A stretch of DNA of 20,789 nt from Thermoplasmata archaeon (lineage in GTDB: Archaea > Thermoplasmatota > Thermoplasmata > Thermoplasmatales > Thermoplasmataceae). This document shows positions 1 through 7,335 of the stretch, piece by piece. The DNA is taken from contig JAKAUD010000163.1 of assembly GCA_021827885.1 (NCBI GenBank), forward strand, positions 1-20,789, in the 5' to 3' direction. A model generated the notes under the pieces. That model had not been told where the DNA came from. It worked only from the letters and a program-made list of their open reading frames with translations, and ran no database searches. Positions within the stretch are counted from its first letter, which is position 1; every line of letters begins with the position of its first letter. Both the position numbers and the translations under genes were made by a program.

Positions 1-65
1 TCCTGATCTCTTGGAGTTTCTGCAAGAAATCGAGCCATGAACTGTATACTACACCATGGATATTC

Positions 66-389
66 ATGTTTCTGATACCAAGTCTGGTAAAAGACCATAA
101 TCAGGCACAGGGGACTGACCAGTTACATGAAGTGGAAAGAATAAAAGAGACCATAAAACATGACGCATCCAGGCTTGTGAAGGCTGAGCTCGAATTACAA
201 GGCGAGGACCCTGCAATTCAACCATATGTAAGGGATGCGGTCAAGGAGGTGATTAGGGAAAGATATGAGAAAGGGGTGCAGAAAATTTCAGTAGATGAAC
301 TGGCGAAATCCTTCAATAAACTCCTTTTCAGCACATTTGGACCCGGTGGAGAAGCCAGCCGGGAAGAGAACAAAAAGGAGAATTTGTAA
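66..389 (+). CDS. Unrecognised small charged protein, possibly 5'-truncated or decayed
   Basis: I do not recognise this 107-residue product. It is rich in charged residues and looks largely helical between about residues 20 and 95 (for example KEVIRERYEKGVQKISVDEL). There is no signal peptide or clear membrane segment. The same frame is open back to base 3, so the ATG at 66 is only the first Met and there is no ribosome site in front of it. A different frame ends at 38-40 with the natural-looking tail PDLLEFLQEIEP, so a frameshift near base 40 is possible and this could be the 3' part of a broken gene. It is followed immediately by decayed coding sequence, which adds to that suspicion. Confidence 0.35.
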   Translation: MFLIPSLVKDHNQAQGTDQLHEVERIKETIKHDASRLVKAELELQGEDPAIQPYVRDAVKEVIRERYEKGVQKISVDELAKSFNKLLFSTFGPGGEASREENKKENL

Positions 390-400
390 GAGTAGCTTAC

Positions 401-914
401 GTGGATAACTATGGGAAAACAGGAGAGGACATGATATCGGTGGAGAAAGCTCTCAAGTTCTTATTAGAAGGAAAGGAAGTTGAAGGTTCATATAACTACT
501 ATGACAGTTGTGATGTCCTCAAGGGGATAATTTTAAATTATTCCAACAAAAGGTACCTGTCCTCTCTCTCTTGAGGAAAAAAGGAGAAATTCAAATATTC
601 AAGGGAGGCATAGCCCATCCTCCTTGATAACAAACCTAACTCCAGAAGAGCATATCAGCAACCTAGAATCAGCATTCCTCCAATTCCACGTACCAATCAT
701 TTTGATCAATCTTTCCAAATAGCTGCTATATGAAGTTCAAATCAGCAATCTTGTTGCAAGGTATAGAAAGAGGGTGAAGAAGCCAGTATTAAGTAGATCG
801 AGGATAGAGAAGCTAGTGGATCTGGGTACGAAGATGATACTCTCAAACACGCTCAATCAGAACCAATACACAGATGAGGCGATGAGTATTGCCTACACTT
901 CAAGAGGGAAATGA
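401..914 (+). pseudogene. Decayed coding region, family not recognised
   Basis: This stretch reads like coding sequence broken into pieces. From GTG 401 one frame is open to TGA 572-574 (VAYVDNYGKTGEDMISVEKA and onward, ending LSSLS). A second frame then carries protein-like sequence from about 576 to 914 (TPEEHISNLESAFLQFHVPI, then after an amber at 720-722 VARYRKRVKKPVLSRSRIEK) and stops at TGA 912-914. The segments have normal residue composition but no complete ORF with start and stop, so at least one frameshift and one nonsense change seem present. I cannot name the family. It could be one gene or two, and the preceding ORF (66-389) may belong to it. Confidence 0.4.
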
Positions 915-1002
915 TTGGTAGCCATTGATGGGATATGGACCTAACCATCTTTTAACGCCATAACATCGAACGCAAAAATTAATTAGGTTCAAAAATATTT
1001 TT

Positions 1003-1010
1003 GGAAGGAG
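1003..1010 (+). promoter_or_regulatory. Ribosome binding site GGAAGGAG that decides the start at 1013
   Basis: GGAAGGAG ends two bases before ATG 1013. An in-frame TTG at 1001 lies before the site, so translation from it is unlikely. AT-rich sequence at 975-1000 could hold the TATA box, but I cannot place it exactly. Confidence 0.45.
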
Positions 1011-1012
1011 AC

Positions 1013-2053
1013 ATGAAACTCGGAATTGCAACTACTACAATACACGTCCCAAAAGTGTTGGAGGACTATATGACCATTGGACGAAATTATGCTATAAATA
1101 ACCTTTTATTTGTAATAGCCGGGGACACTAAAACTCCACCTGAATGTAAATCATTTTGTAGCGAGCTGCAAGATAAATTCGGCTACGAAACTATATACAT
1201 AGGAATAGAAGAGCAGTATTCTGAATACCCGAAATTAGCAAATTTTATTCCTGAAAATTCCGTAAGTAGAAGAAACTTTGCCATACTAAAAGCTTATGAA
1301 ATGGGGGCAGACATAATAATAATGATTGATGATGATAATTTCCCTGCTTTAAATAAGAACTTTTTCAAATACCATTCCATAGTTGGTAGTATACAGTATC
1401 TAAATACTATCGAATCTAGAAATGGGTGGTTCAATGTAGGCGATACGCTTCTTGAAAAGCATGGAACAAAATTTTTCAATAGAGGATTTCCCATTAATTT
1501 TAGGGAGGGATCAGAGACAAAAGTACTGCGACATAAAGTAAAGATTGCTCTAAATGAAGGTCTTTGGGTCGATGCTCCAGATACTGACGCCATCTCTTGG
1601 ATAAATAGGCCTGACTTGCAAATTACTGCCTATTTGAGAGAATTATATGGCGATACATATGCGCTTGCAAATAACACTTGGTCTCCATTAAACTCTCAGA
1701 ACACGTCAATTATGCGCGAAGCGATTCCTAGCTATTTTCTAAATCCATTCCATTACAGATATGATGATATATGGGCAGGATACATATTTGAAAAGGTTGC
1801 AAAACATCTAGGTTACTCTATCTCTTTTGGGGAGCCACTGGTAGAACAAAGGAGAAATCCACACGACTATCTCTCCGATCTGAATAAAGAATTGGACGGA
1901 ATGGTAAGAACGCCATCATTGTTAAATGAGTTAGGACATATTAATCTAGAGTCTGGGTCATTTATTGAATCTACCGAAGAGTTAATTAAATTAATGCCTC
2001 AACAATTTCAAGACATAAGAGAAGGATATCAGACATGGTTGCAACACTTCTAA
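1013..2053 (+). CDS. Reversibly glycosylated polypeptide / UDP-arabinopyranose mutase-like protein (GT75/STELLO-related)
   Basis: The 346-residue protein has the layout of the plant RGP/UAM family (GT75), enzymes that interconvert pyranose and furanose forms of UDP-arabinose and become reversibly glycosylated on arginine. Visible matches are an N-terminal nucleotide-sugar domain, an acidic metal-binding motif MIDDDNFP at about residues 104-111, the signature RGFPINFREG (Arg157 and Arg164, seven apart as in the plant RGYPFSLR signature), LWVDAPDTDA at 184-193, and RYDDIWAGYI plus HLGY at 249-268. The start at ATG 1013 fits the ribosome site and the family's short N-terminus. No membrane segment is seen, so it is probably cytosolic. 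It heads a two-gene unit with the GT4 gene 34 bases downstream, which suggests that gene or a neighbour uses the product sugar. Family membership is well supported; the actual sugar is inference, and a plain glycosyltransferase role is an alternative. Confidence 0.75.
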   Translation: MKLGIATTTIHVPKVLEDYMTIGRNYAINNLLFVIAGDTKTPPECKSFCSELQDKFGYETIYIGIEEQYSEYPKLANFIPENSVSRRNFAILKAYEMGADIIIMIDDDNFPALNKNFFKYHSIVGSIQYLNTIESRNGWFNVGDTLLEKHGTKFFNRGFPINFREGSETKVLRHKVKIALNEGLWVDAPDTDAISWINRPDLQITAYLRELYGDTYALANNTWSPLNSQNTSIMREAIPSYFLNPFHYRYDDIWAGYIFEKVAKHLGYSISFGEPLVEQRRNPHDYLSDLNKELDGMVRTPSLLNELGHINLESGSFIESTEELIKLMPQQFQDIREGYQTWLQHF

Positions 2054-2087
2054 TGATTCTTTCTGATGCCGGGTAAGGTGAAAATAA

Positions 2088-3221
2088 GTGAAGATTTTAT
2101 TCCTTGTTAATTCACAACCAGGGATTAATAACTTCCGAAGAGCCATTAATTTTTTCAACTATGTACAAAATACAAGTAATATTCAAGCAATGTTTATATA
2201 TAGGAAAGGTAACATCATTCAGGATTTTTTAAACTTTTTTAAGATTATTTTATTTGGCAAATATGATGTAATTCACGTATTTGAACCATTCCTTCCGACT
2301 TACCCAATTTTGATATTATTATTAAGGCTTAAGCGAAGCAAAACAATATATGACAGTGGGGATATCCATCAACTTAATGGTAAATTATCTGGACTACCTT
2401 ATATATCTCTGAAGTATATGAAGCTGAATGAATTCTTAGCGTACAACCTATCTGATACAATTATTGTAAGAGGGGGATGCGCTAAAGAAATTATCAGCAA
2501 CTATTTTGGACTCCCTCTAAAAAAGATTAAGTTTATTCCAGATGGTGTAGATCTCTCCAGGTTTGATTCAAGAAATTCAGAGGAATTTAAGAAAAGTTTA
2601 GGGCTTTCGGACAAATTCGTTTTAGGATACTCATCCTCAATCAGGACCCTTAAGATTGGTACAGTTGATGGTGCCAGAGGCTGGGAACTACTAGAAATTG
2701 GCAAAATGATGATAGAGTCAGGAAGGACAAACTTTAAGATACTTATCGTAGGAAACGGACCAGGATTAAGTTTGTTGATTAAACGCGCAACAGATTATGG
2801 TTTAAAAGAGCACATATTGTTTACAGGATTCGTATCTGAAACTGATTATCCAATGTATTTAAGAAGTATGGACGCTGGATTTTACGAATCGATAAATCAT
2901 CCTGCCTATATTGTCATGATGCCTACAAAACTGATTGAATATATGGCAAGTTCTTTGCCAATTATAGCTGGAAATATCGGAGAAGCAAAACGAACATTCC
3001 ACAATAATGGAATTCTATATGAACCGCTTGAACCTGATTTAAGTAACTTGGACAAATATCTGCGAGGGATATTTACAGCTTGTTGTAAGCTCTATGATGA
3101 CCCATCGTTGGCTCAGAACATGGGTAGGAAATCGCGGCAAATTGCGCTTGAATATTATGATTGGACTAGAATTAGTCAATGTTACCTAGATTTTTTAACC
3201 TTAAGTTTCGCAAGAAGATAA
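2088..3221 (+). CDS. GT4-family glycosyltransferase
   Basis: This 377-residue GT-B enzyme should transfer a sugar from a nucleotide sugar to a growing glycan at the inner membrane face. The N-terminal acceptor domain starts MKILFLVNSQPG. The linker carries IPDGVDLSRF at about 150-159. The C-terminal donor domain contains ILIVGNGPG (218-226), ILFTGFVSETDYPMYLRSMD (243-262) and KLIEYMASSLPIIAGNIGE (281-299), typical of GT4 although the first acidic residue of the usual E-x7-E is not obvious. The start is GTG 2088, supported by AGGTG at 2076-2080. The gene ends at TAA 3219-3221, just where sequence of an insertion-sequence remnant begins, so the last residues could have been altered by insertion; the length is nevertheless normal for the family. 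Confidence 0.85.
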   Translation: MKILFLVNSQPGINNFRRAINFFNYVQNTSNIQAMFIYRKGNIIQDFLNFFKIILFGKYDVIHVFEPFLPTYPILILLLRLKRSKTIYDSGDIHQLNGKLSGLPYISLKYMKLNEFLAYNLSDTIIVRGGCAKEIISNYFGLPLKKIKFIPDGVDLSRFDSRNSEEFKKSLGLSDKFVLGYSSSIRTLKIGTVDGARGWELLEIGKMMIESGRTNFKILIVGNGPGLSLLIKRATDYGLKEHILFTGFVSETDYPMYLRSMDAGFYESINHPAYIVMMPTKLIEYMASSLPIIAGNIGEAKRTFHNNGILYEPLEPDLSNLDKYLRGIFTACCKLYDDPSLAQNMGRKSRQIALEYYDWTRISQCYLDFLTLSFARR

Positions 3222-3403
3222 TGGACAAAAGTTCCTCTAATGCCCTCTAATTGGAAATATTCTTGTTTTATTGCGCCTGTTTTTGGAAGTGCACCAATGA
3301 GTATGTGATCCGGTTGCTTTATTCCCATATGGTTCAGCAGTGAAATTGTTTCCATAGACCCACTGCAGTAAACAATCTTCATTGGCGACTTGACGGGTAT
3401 TGC
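3182..3403 (-). pseudogene. Transposase C-terminal extension beyond an in-frame amber
   Basis: Directly after the TAG at 3404-3406 of the minus-strand transposase, the same frame stays open for 73 codons (AIPVKSP, then MKIVYCSGSMETISLLNHMG, then HILIGALPKTGAIKQEYFQL) before the stop at 3182-3184. The protein-like composition suggests that this is the natural C-terminus of the transposase, cut off by a nonsense change. The last dozen codons overlap the antisense of the glycosyltransferase gene ending at 3221 and probably lie outside the insertion element. I could not identify the element's terminal repeat on this side. Confidence 0.55.
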
Positions 3404-4399
3404 CTAGATGCCTGACAGTATATCAGCAATACTCTCAATGCTCATCCCAGGTGATGATTTCTCTATGAGCCTTGAAATTAGAAGTGATAGGACGAATACG
3501 AACACATGAGCCCTTATCCTCTCAGACTTCCTGTGGTATACCGGCCTTATCTCAAGGAAAGACTTGATCGTCTGGAAGGAGCGTTCTATCTGCCACTGCT
3601 CCTTGTAGCTTGATACTGCATCCTTTACCTTAAGGTCCGTGTTTGTTATTATCAGGAATCTTCCAGAAAGTCTCCTCATCATCTCTATGAGTCTATGGTC
3701 AAGCGTGACACCATCCTTCGTGAATTTCACAAATGACTTCAGTTCACCAAGGGACTTCTTCAGGTCGCTTAAATTGGGGCATTCATTGATTTTTCTGTTT
3801 ACAACGCCAATCTTGTCATCAATGTCCCTCAGGTCAAGACCTTCCCTCTTCCTGTTGTATACTGCTATGTGCCTCCTCTTTCTTATGAGATCCATCTCCT
3901 CCTCAGTTGTGGCCGGATCTGCAATCTTACTGGCGTCAATCTTCACCTCCTTGATCACAAGATCGTCCGTGACTATGCCATCGGAGAAATCCGTTTCCAT
4001 CAACACGTCCCTGTACGGACGATCCCAGCGGTATGCTGCTATGATGTATAAATTCCTGTCAAGGAGATTCAGGGATGGAGTGCGACCGAATGCCCTGTCA
4101 CCTATGAATATGACGTTCTTCACATGGAATCTCTCTTCCAGTACCGTCAAGGTGGATTCAAGCGTTTTCGGGTCAACTGTGTTCCCAGGCCACACCTGAT
4201 GGTAGATGGGTATTTCATCAGCCATCACCATGCCTATTACAATCTGTTCCTTACCCCTCTCCTTATCACTTGAATATCCAAATAAAACAAGGTCATAATG
4301 CACTATTGATGTGTCAGGATTGAGGGCACGGAATATGCTGAGCTCAATTCTCTCCTTCAGTGGAATCATGTTGTCAAGACACCTGTAGAGGTCATGAAA
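3404..4399 (-). pseudogene. IS4/IS1634-like DDE transposase, 5'-truncated
   Basis: The readable part from ATG 4369 is 321 residues with an apparently complete DDE set: Asp26 in IVHYDLVLFGY, Asp91 in VIFIGDRAFG, and Glu262 in QWQIERSFQTIK. IS1634-like transposases are usually well over 450 residues, so the N-terminal region is missing. The frame is open for 11 more codons upstream (FHDLYRCLDN) exactly to base 4399, where the IS3-type element starts, and then meets a stop inside that element. The gene has therefore lost its 5' part at the IS3 boundary. At the other end it stops at TAG 3404-3406 although homologous-looking sequence continues. It is most likely non-functional despite the intact catalytic residues. 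GC content and codon use are visibly higher than in the adjacent glycan genes. Confidence 0.75.
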
Positions 4400-4440
4400 T
4401 GTTTACCGCATTTTGAGACAATTCGAGAAAATAATTAAGA
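4400..4440 (+). repeat. Left terminal inverted repeat of the IS3-type element
   Basis: This matches the reverse complement of 5730-5770 at roughly 32 of 41 positions by eye. Shared blocks are TGTTTA at the tip, TGAGACAA in the middle and AATTAAGA at the inner end. It begins with TG. Confidence 0.75.
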
Positions 4441-4465
4441 TACAGATTGACTCTCTGCCTAGTAA

Positions 4466-4771
4466 ATGAATGAAAGGAAGTACTACACACCGGAAGAGAA
4501 GATGAAGATTGTACTGGAGGGCCTCAGCGGTACAATACAGATCTCAGACCTGTGCAAGAAGTATGACATAAAACCGGCGAGGTTCTACAGCTGGAAGGAG
4601 AAGCTGCTTAAGAATTCAGCAGCAATATTCGATGACAGGGGTAGGAAGAGAACTAGGTCAGACGATCTAGTTGAGATTCAGAAGGAAGAGATAGCAAGGC
4701 TAAAGGATACAATAGCGGAGATTACAACTGAAAATCTGCAGCTTAAAAAAAGATTGGGAGCTACGGGGTGA
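4466..4771 (+). CDS. IS3-type transposase OrfA (helix-turn-helix DNA-binding protein)
   Basis: This 101-residue protein has the typical OrfA layout. An N-terminal helix-turn-helix of the transposase_8 type comes first (YTPEEKMKIVLEGLSG, then ISDLCKKYDIKPARFYSWKE, about residues 7-45), followed by a C-terminal leucine-zipper-like coiled coil (EEIARLKDTIAEITTENLQL, about 74-93). OrfA binds the terminal repeats and forms the transposase with OrfB. The start ATG 4466 has no strong ribosome site. The gene ends at TGA 4769-4771, four bases before the OrfB ATG. A run of seven A residues at 4745-4751 near the end of the gene could allow slippage into the OrfB frame, which is open there. Confidence 0.85.
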   Translation: MNERKYYTPEEKMKIVLEGLSGTIQISDLCKKYDIKPARFYSWKEKLLKNSAAIFDDRGRKRTRSDDLVEIQKEEIARLKDTIAEITTENLQLKKRLGATG

Positions 4772-4775
4772 GAAG

Positions 4776-5735
4776 ATGACCTCCGTGTTCCATGAAATCA
4801 GAAGGACAGTTGAAGCAACTGCATCAAGGTCATCACTCCCCATCTCAAGGATACTCAATATCCTTGGAATTTCTAGAGCATGGTACTACAGGCATCTTGA
4901 TCTTCCGCCAATAATAGACAGGAGGTTCAACCCCTTTGAAATCAGTGATGAGGAGATAAGGGTCCTGCAATACCGCTACCAGCACAAAAATATGAGCTTC
5001 CGTCTTCTTGCATACTCAATGATAGACAAGGACATAGCTTACCTCTCACCCTCTGAGGTCTATAGAATACTCAAGAAATACGATCTTATAACACCCTGGG
5101 AGAGGAGGACATGGCCCTCCTCCAGGCCTGAGAGGGCAAAGCGTCCTGATGAGAGGTGGCAGGTGGACATAATGTACGTCGAGATCAAGCAGAGATTCTT
5201 CTACCTCATAATATTCATTGACGAATACTCAAGATACATAGTCCACCATGCATTGATGACGTCAATGGATTCCAATTCCGTAAGCCTTGAAGCTCAAATA
5301 GCTATTGAAAGCCTCAGGAAGGACTCCCTTGCATCCCCTGAGATACAATCTGACAACGGGTCCGCCTTCATATCAATGGACTTCAAGATCGTGCTAAACA
5401 ACAACGGTCTCACTCACAAGAGGATTCATCCCCACACACCTGAGCAGAACGCAATAGTTGAGAGGGCAAACAGGACAATGAGGGAAGAGCTATCACCCAT
5501 CTTAATCACCAACTATCAGGATGCAGAGAGGGAAATATCAAGGATTGTGCGATGGTACAACAACGAGAGGCTTTACTCCTCTTTGAACTATCTGACTCCC
5601 AGAGACTACTACAGGGGCAATCCTGATGAGCTTCTATATATAAGGGAGGAGAAATTAAGGATTGGAAGAATGAAGAGGAAGGAGAGAAACATGAAAAGAA
5701 GGAAAGGAGGTGAAATGGCAGGATCTGTATCTTAA
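4776..5735 (+). CDS. IS3-type transposase OrfB (DDE integrase-fold catalytic subunit)
   Basis: The 319-residue protein carries an N-terminal HTH_21-like region (SRILNILGISRAWYYRHLDL, about residues 24-43) and an rve catalytic core. The catalytic residues are Asp131 (QVDIMYV), Asp193 (IQSDNGS) and Glu229 (NAIVERANRT). The Asp193 to Glu229 spacing is exactly 35 intervening residues, the DD(35)E rule of the IS3 family. The C-terminal motif RLYSSLNYLTPRDYY is typical. Length is full for the family and no internal stop is seen, so the enzyme may be active. The start ATG 4776 has GGTGAG at 4767-4772, overlapping the OrfA stop, which fits translational coupling. The TAA stop lies inside the right inverted repeat. 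Confidence 0.9.
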   Translation: MTSVFHEIRRTVEATASRSSLPISRILNILGISRAWYYRHLDLPPIIDRRFNPFEISDEEIRVLQYRYQHKNMSFRLLAYSMIDKDIAYLSPSEVYRILKKYDLITPWERRTWPSSRPERAKRPDERWQVDIMYVEIKQRFFYLIIFIDEYSRYIVHHALMTSMDSNSVSLEAQIAIESLRKDSLASPEIQSDNGSAFISMDFKIVLNNNGLTHKRIHPHTPEQNAIVERANRTMREELSPILITNYQDAEREISRIVRWYNNERLYSSLNYLTPRDYYRGNPDELLYIREEKLRIGRMKRKERNMKRRKGGEMAGSVS

Positions 5736-5770
5736 TTTATTTCGCGTTTTGTCTCAGATTGAGATAAACA
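5730..5770 (-). repeat. Right terminal inverted repeat of the IS3-type element
   Basis: This is the imperfect reverse complement of 4400-4440 and ends with CA at 5769-5770. The OrfB stop codon lies within it. Confidence 0.75.
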
Positions 5771-6086
5771 GTACAGTGGATGTCGTTGTTTGGCGAAACA
5801 TGAGACCCCTACTACTGAATATAGGTTAATTCATTATAGCACTCGCATCAATGCAAGGTTGGATGTTCGTGAACTTCATAGCATTGATTCTCTTCCCCAA
5901 AATATACGGCATTCTCAAGGAAAAAGACCCCTTAAAAAGATATTTGCAGGAGGACGTAATAGAGCATCTGTAGAGAATAAGCACGCTGATGATAGCGATG
6001 AATGGAAGATATCCGAGATTGCTAAGAAATCACGGGACATCATTAATGAGCTGGGGATACCTATTATGCAACGGAGTGGGAATTAG
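5771..6086 (+). pseudogene. C-terminal remnant of a second, different IS4/IS1634-like transposase
   Basis: One frame reads MQGWMFVNFIALILFPKIYG and continues ILKEKDPLKRYLQEDVIEHL from 5851 to a TAG at 5971-5973. A neighbouring frame then continues DEWKISEIAKKSRDIINELG up to the stop at 6084-6086. Together these look like the C-terminus of an IS1634/IS4-type transposase split by a frameshift near 5990, with a further stop at 5827-5829 upstream. The 98-residue ORF that begins at 5790 crosses both and is not a real gene in its first half. The C-terminus differs from that of the minus-strand transposase at 3182-4399, so this is a separate element. Nothing else is evident up to 6163. Confidence 0.6.
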
Positions 6087-6163
6087 AGCTTGAAGGAAAA
6101 ATAGGCGGTCAGGCGGTAATTACTACTAAATCTAGGCGGCCATCTAAAAATGGATATAAAGAG

Positions 6164-6173
6164 TTTTAATATA
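6164..6173 (+). promoter_or_regulatory. TATA-like box for a leaderless transcript starting at ATG 6192
   Basis: TTTTAATATA is centred about 24 bases before ATG 6192, the spacing expected if the transcript starts at the start codon. No ribosome site precedes ATG 6192. This argues against the upstream in-frame ATG at 6150. Confidence 0.5.
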
Positions 6174-6191
6174 GTTGTCCATCCATATGCC

Positions 6192-7163
6192 ATGGAAACG
6201 TTTAGGATTCTAGTAGCAGGAGGTAGTGGATTTCTCGGGAGCAACCTAGTTAGAAGGCTATCAAAAAGCAATGATGTTACTGTCGTAGATGTCGTTGAAC
6301 GGTGTAGTGTGCTAAGAGAAAGTGATAAAGATTTTAATTTTATTAAGGTTGATGTCTCAAATTACGAAGCCTTAGGTAAACTTCCTAAGGTAGATGTTGT
6401 TTACAATTTTGCTAGCCCATCATCAGTCTTGTCATTTACACAAAACAATTTTGTTTCATTATCGAATTCAGCATTCTCTAGTTTTATAGCTCTATTGGAG
6501 TGGAGCAAGAAAAATTCGATCAGTAAATATATATTTCCATCTAGCGGAACCGTATATGGATCAACTGTAGGAAACTTAAATAGGACTCTCTCACCAATTA
6601 CTATATACGGAGTTTTAAAACTTGCACATGAATCACTAGCATATCTTTACAGAGACGATTTTGATGTAACCGGACTTAGGATCTTCATGGGATATGGACC
6701 AGGTGAGGAAATCAAGGGAAATCTTGCGAGTCCGGTTTATCAATTTTTATCTGATGTTATTGCAGGGAGAAAACCTACAATATGGGGTGACGGGAACCAG
6801 AGTAGAGACCTCATTTATATAGATGATATTGTCGATGTAATGATATCTGCCCTTGACCTTTCTGGTATTACTTATTTTGATGTCGGCACCGGAATCAATA
6901 CGAATTTCAACTCCATCATTAGAATTATCAGCAATATAATAGTAGAAAATGTCAGGGTGAAGTACATTCCAAGACCAAAGACTTATGTGGAACATACCTC
7001 TGCAGACCCAAAATTCGTAAGTAATCTTCTTAAGAGAAATTTAATAACAAGCAAAGAAGGAATCAGAAGATTCTACGATTATTTAACAAGCGAAGATTTT
7101 GATGAAAAAACGGCAAAAAAAGGAAAGAAATCACTACAACAAGGGAGTAGAGGAGAAGAATAA
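6192..7163 (+). CDS. NAD-dependent epimerase/dehydratase of the extended SDR family (UDP-sugar epimerase type)
   Basis: The 323-residue product (from ATG 6192) opens with the Rossmann motif RILVAGGSGFLGSN (about residues 5-18). It has an Asp at the end of beta-strand 2, VDVVYNFASPSS around 68-78, the catalytic Ser region FPSSGTVYG (115-123) and the Tyr139-x3-Lys143 pair in IYGVLKLAHE. The substrate-side motif WGDGNQSRDLIYIDD (198-212) is typical of GalE-like and dTDP-glucose dehydratase-like enzymes. It therefore probably converts a nucleotide sugar for the glycosyltransferases here; the sugar cannot be told. The ORF is open to ATG 6150, but the family begins right before ILVxGGxGFxG and the promoter spacing favours 6192. 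The last 20 residues form an unusual Lys/Glu-rich tail. Confidence 0.85.
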   Translation: METFRILVAGGSGFLGSNLVRRLSKSNDVTVVDVVERCSVLRESDKDFNFIKVDVSNYEALGKLPKVDVVYNFASPSSVLSFTQNNFVSLSNSAFSSFIALLEWSKKNSISKYIFPSSGTVYGSTVGNLNRTLSPITIYGVLKLAHESLAYLYRDDFDVTGLRIFMGYGPGEEIKGNLASPVYQFLSDVIAGRKPTIWGDGNQSRDLIYIDDIVDVMISALDLSGITYFDVGTGINTNFNSIIRIISNIIVENVRVKYIPRPKTYVEHTSADPKFVSNLLKRNLITSKEGIRRFYDYLTSEDFDEKTAKKGKKSLQQGSRGEE

Positions 7164-7292
7164 ATGAAAGGTAAAGAAATGTGCTACAGTTTTCAGGGTA
7201 GCAGATCAAATAATGCTAACATGGATTCGACTAATTTCGAAAAAGATAAAATTATAAATAATACATTGGGCTCCTTGAAGAGTCTAGGCTAG
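7164..7292 (+). CDS. Possible 42-residue ORF directly after the epimerase
   Basis: ATG 7164 follows the epimerase TAA without a gap, and GAGGAG lies at 7150-7155 inside the epimerase end. The frame runs to TAG 7290-7292. The peptide (MKGKEMCYSFQGSRSNNANM and onward) is polar and matches nothing I know. It may be a chance ORF in a 300-base stretch between genes. Confidence 0.2.
   Translation: MKGKEMCYSFQGSRSNNANMDSTNFEKDKIINNTLGSLKSLG
7251..7260 (+). promoter_or_regulatory. Possible TATA box for the 7336-11773 unit
   Basis: ATTATAAATA stands in the 300-base gap between the epimerase and the methyltransferase. It would start a transcript near 7282-7286 that carries the GGGAGGT site at 7323-7329. 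The call rests on sequence likeness only. Confidence 0.35.
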
Positions 7293-7335
7293 GCTAAATG
7301 AATAAAGGAATATCAACAGAAAGGGAGGTAGTTTA

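Larger units (their letters stand above)
4400..5770 (+). mobile_element. IS3-family insertion sequence, about 1.37 kb, apparently complete
   Basis: The element contains an orfA/orfB pair and is bounded by 41-bp imperfect inverted repeats (4400-4440 and 5730-5770). The ends are 5'-TG and CA-3', the usual IS3-family termini, and the size is normal for the family. No target duplication is visible: the bases just outside are AAA on the left and GTA on the right. The left flank is a minus-strand transposase fragment and the right flank is a plus-strand remnant of a different transposase, so the flanks do not rejoin into one gene if the element is removed. Confidence 0.75.

Noticed and set aside
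1001..1012. TTG 1001 as start of the mutase-like gene
   Set aside because: It precedes the GGAAGGAG site; ATG 1013 is better placed.
3404..3406. Pyrrolysine insertion at the amber codon of the transposase
   Set aside because: TAG ends ordinary genes in this window (for example 13303-13305 and 18742-18744), and the transposase also lacks its 5' part, so decay is simpler. It is kept only as a low-weight idea.
3639..4199. Plus-strand 186-codon ORF opposite the transposase
   Set aside because: It is a shadow of the minus-strand transposase, which has clear DDE motifs; the plus-strand peptide is Ser/Phe/Leu-rich and unlike a real protein.
5790..6086. 98-codon ORF as an intact gene
   Set aside because: Its first half runs out of frame over a recognisable transposase segment; only its last part matches the transposase tail.
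6150..6191. ATG 6150 as start of the epimerase
   Set aside because: The extra 14 residues are outside the family pattern and overlap the TATA-like box.
7283..7297. Short tandem CTAGG/CTAGG run between the epimerase and methyltransferase
   Set aside because: Two to three 5-base units are too little to call a repeat array.
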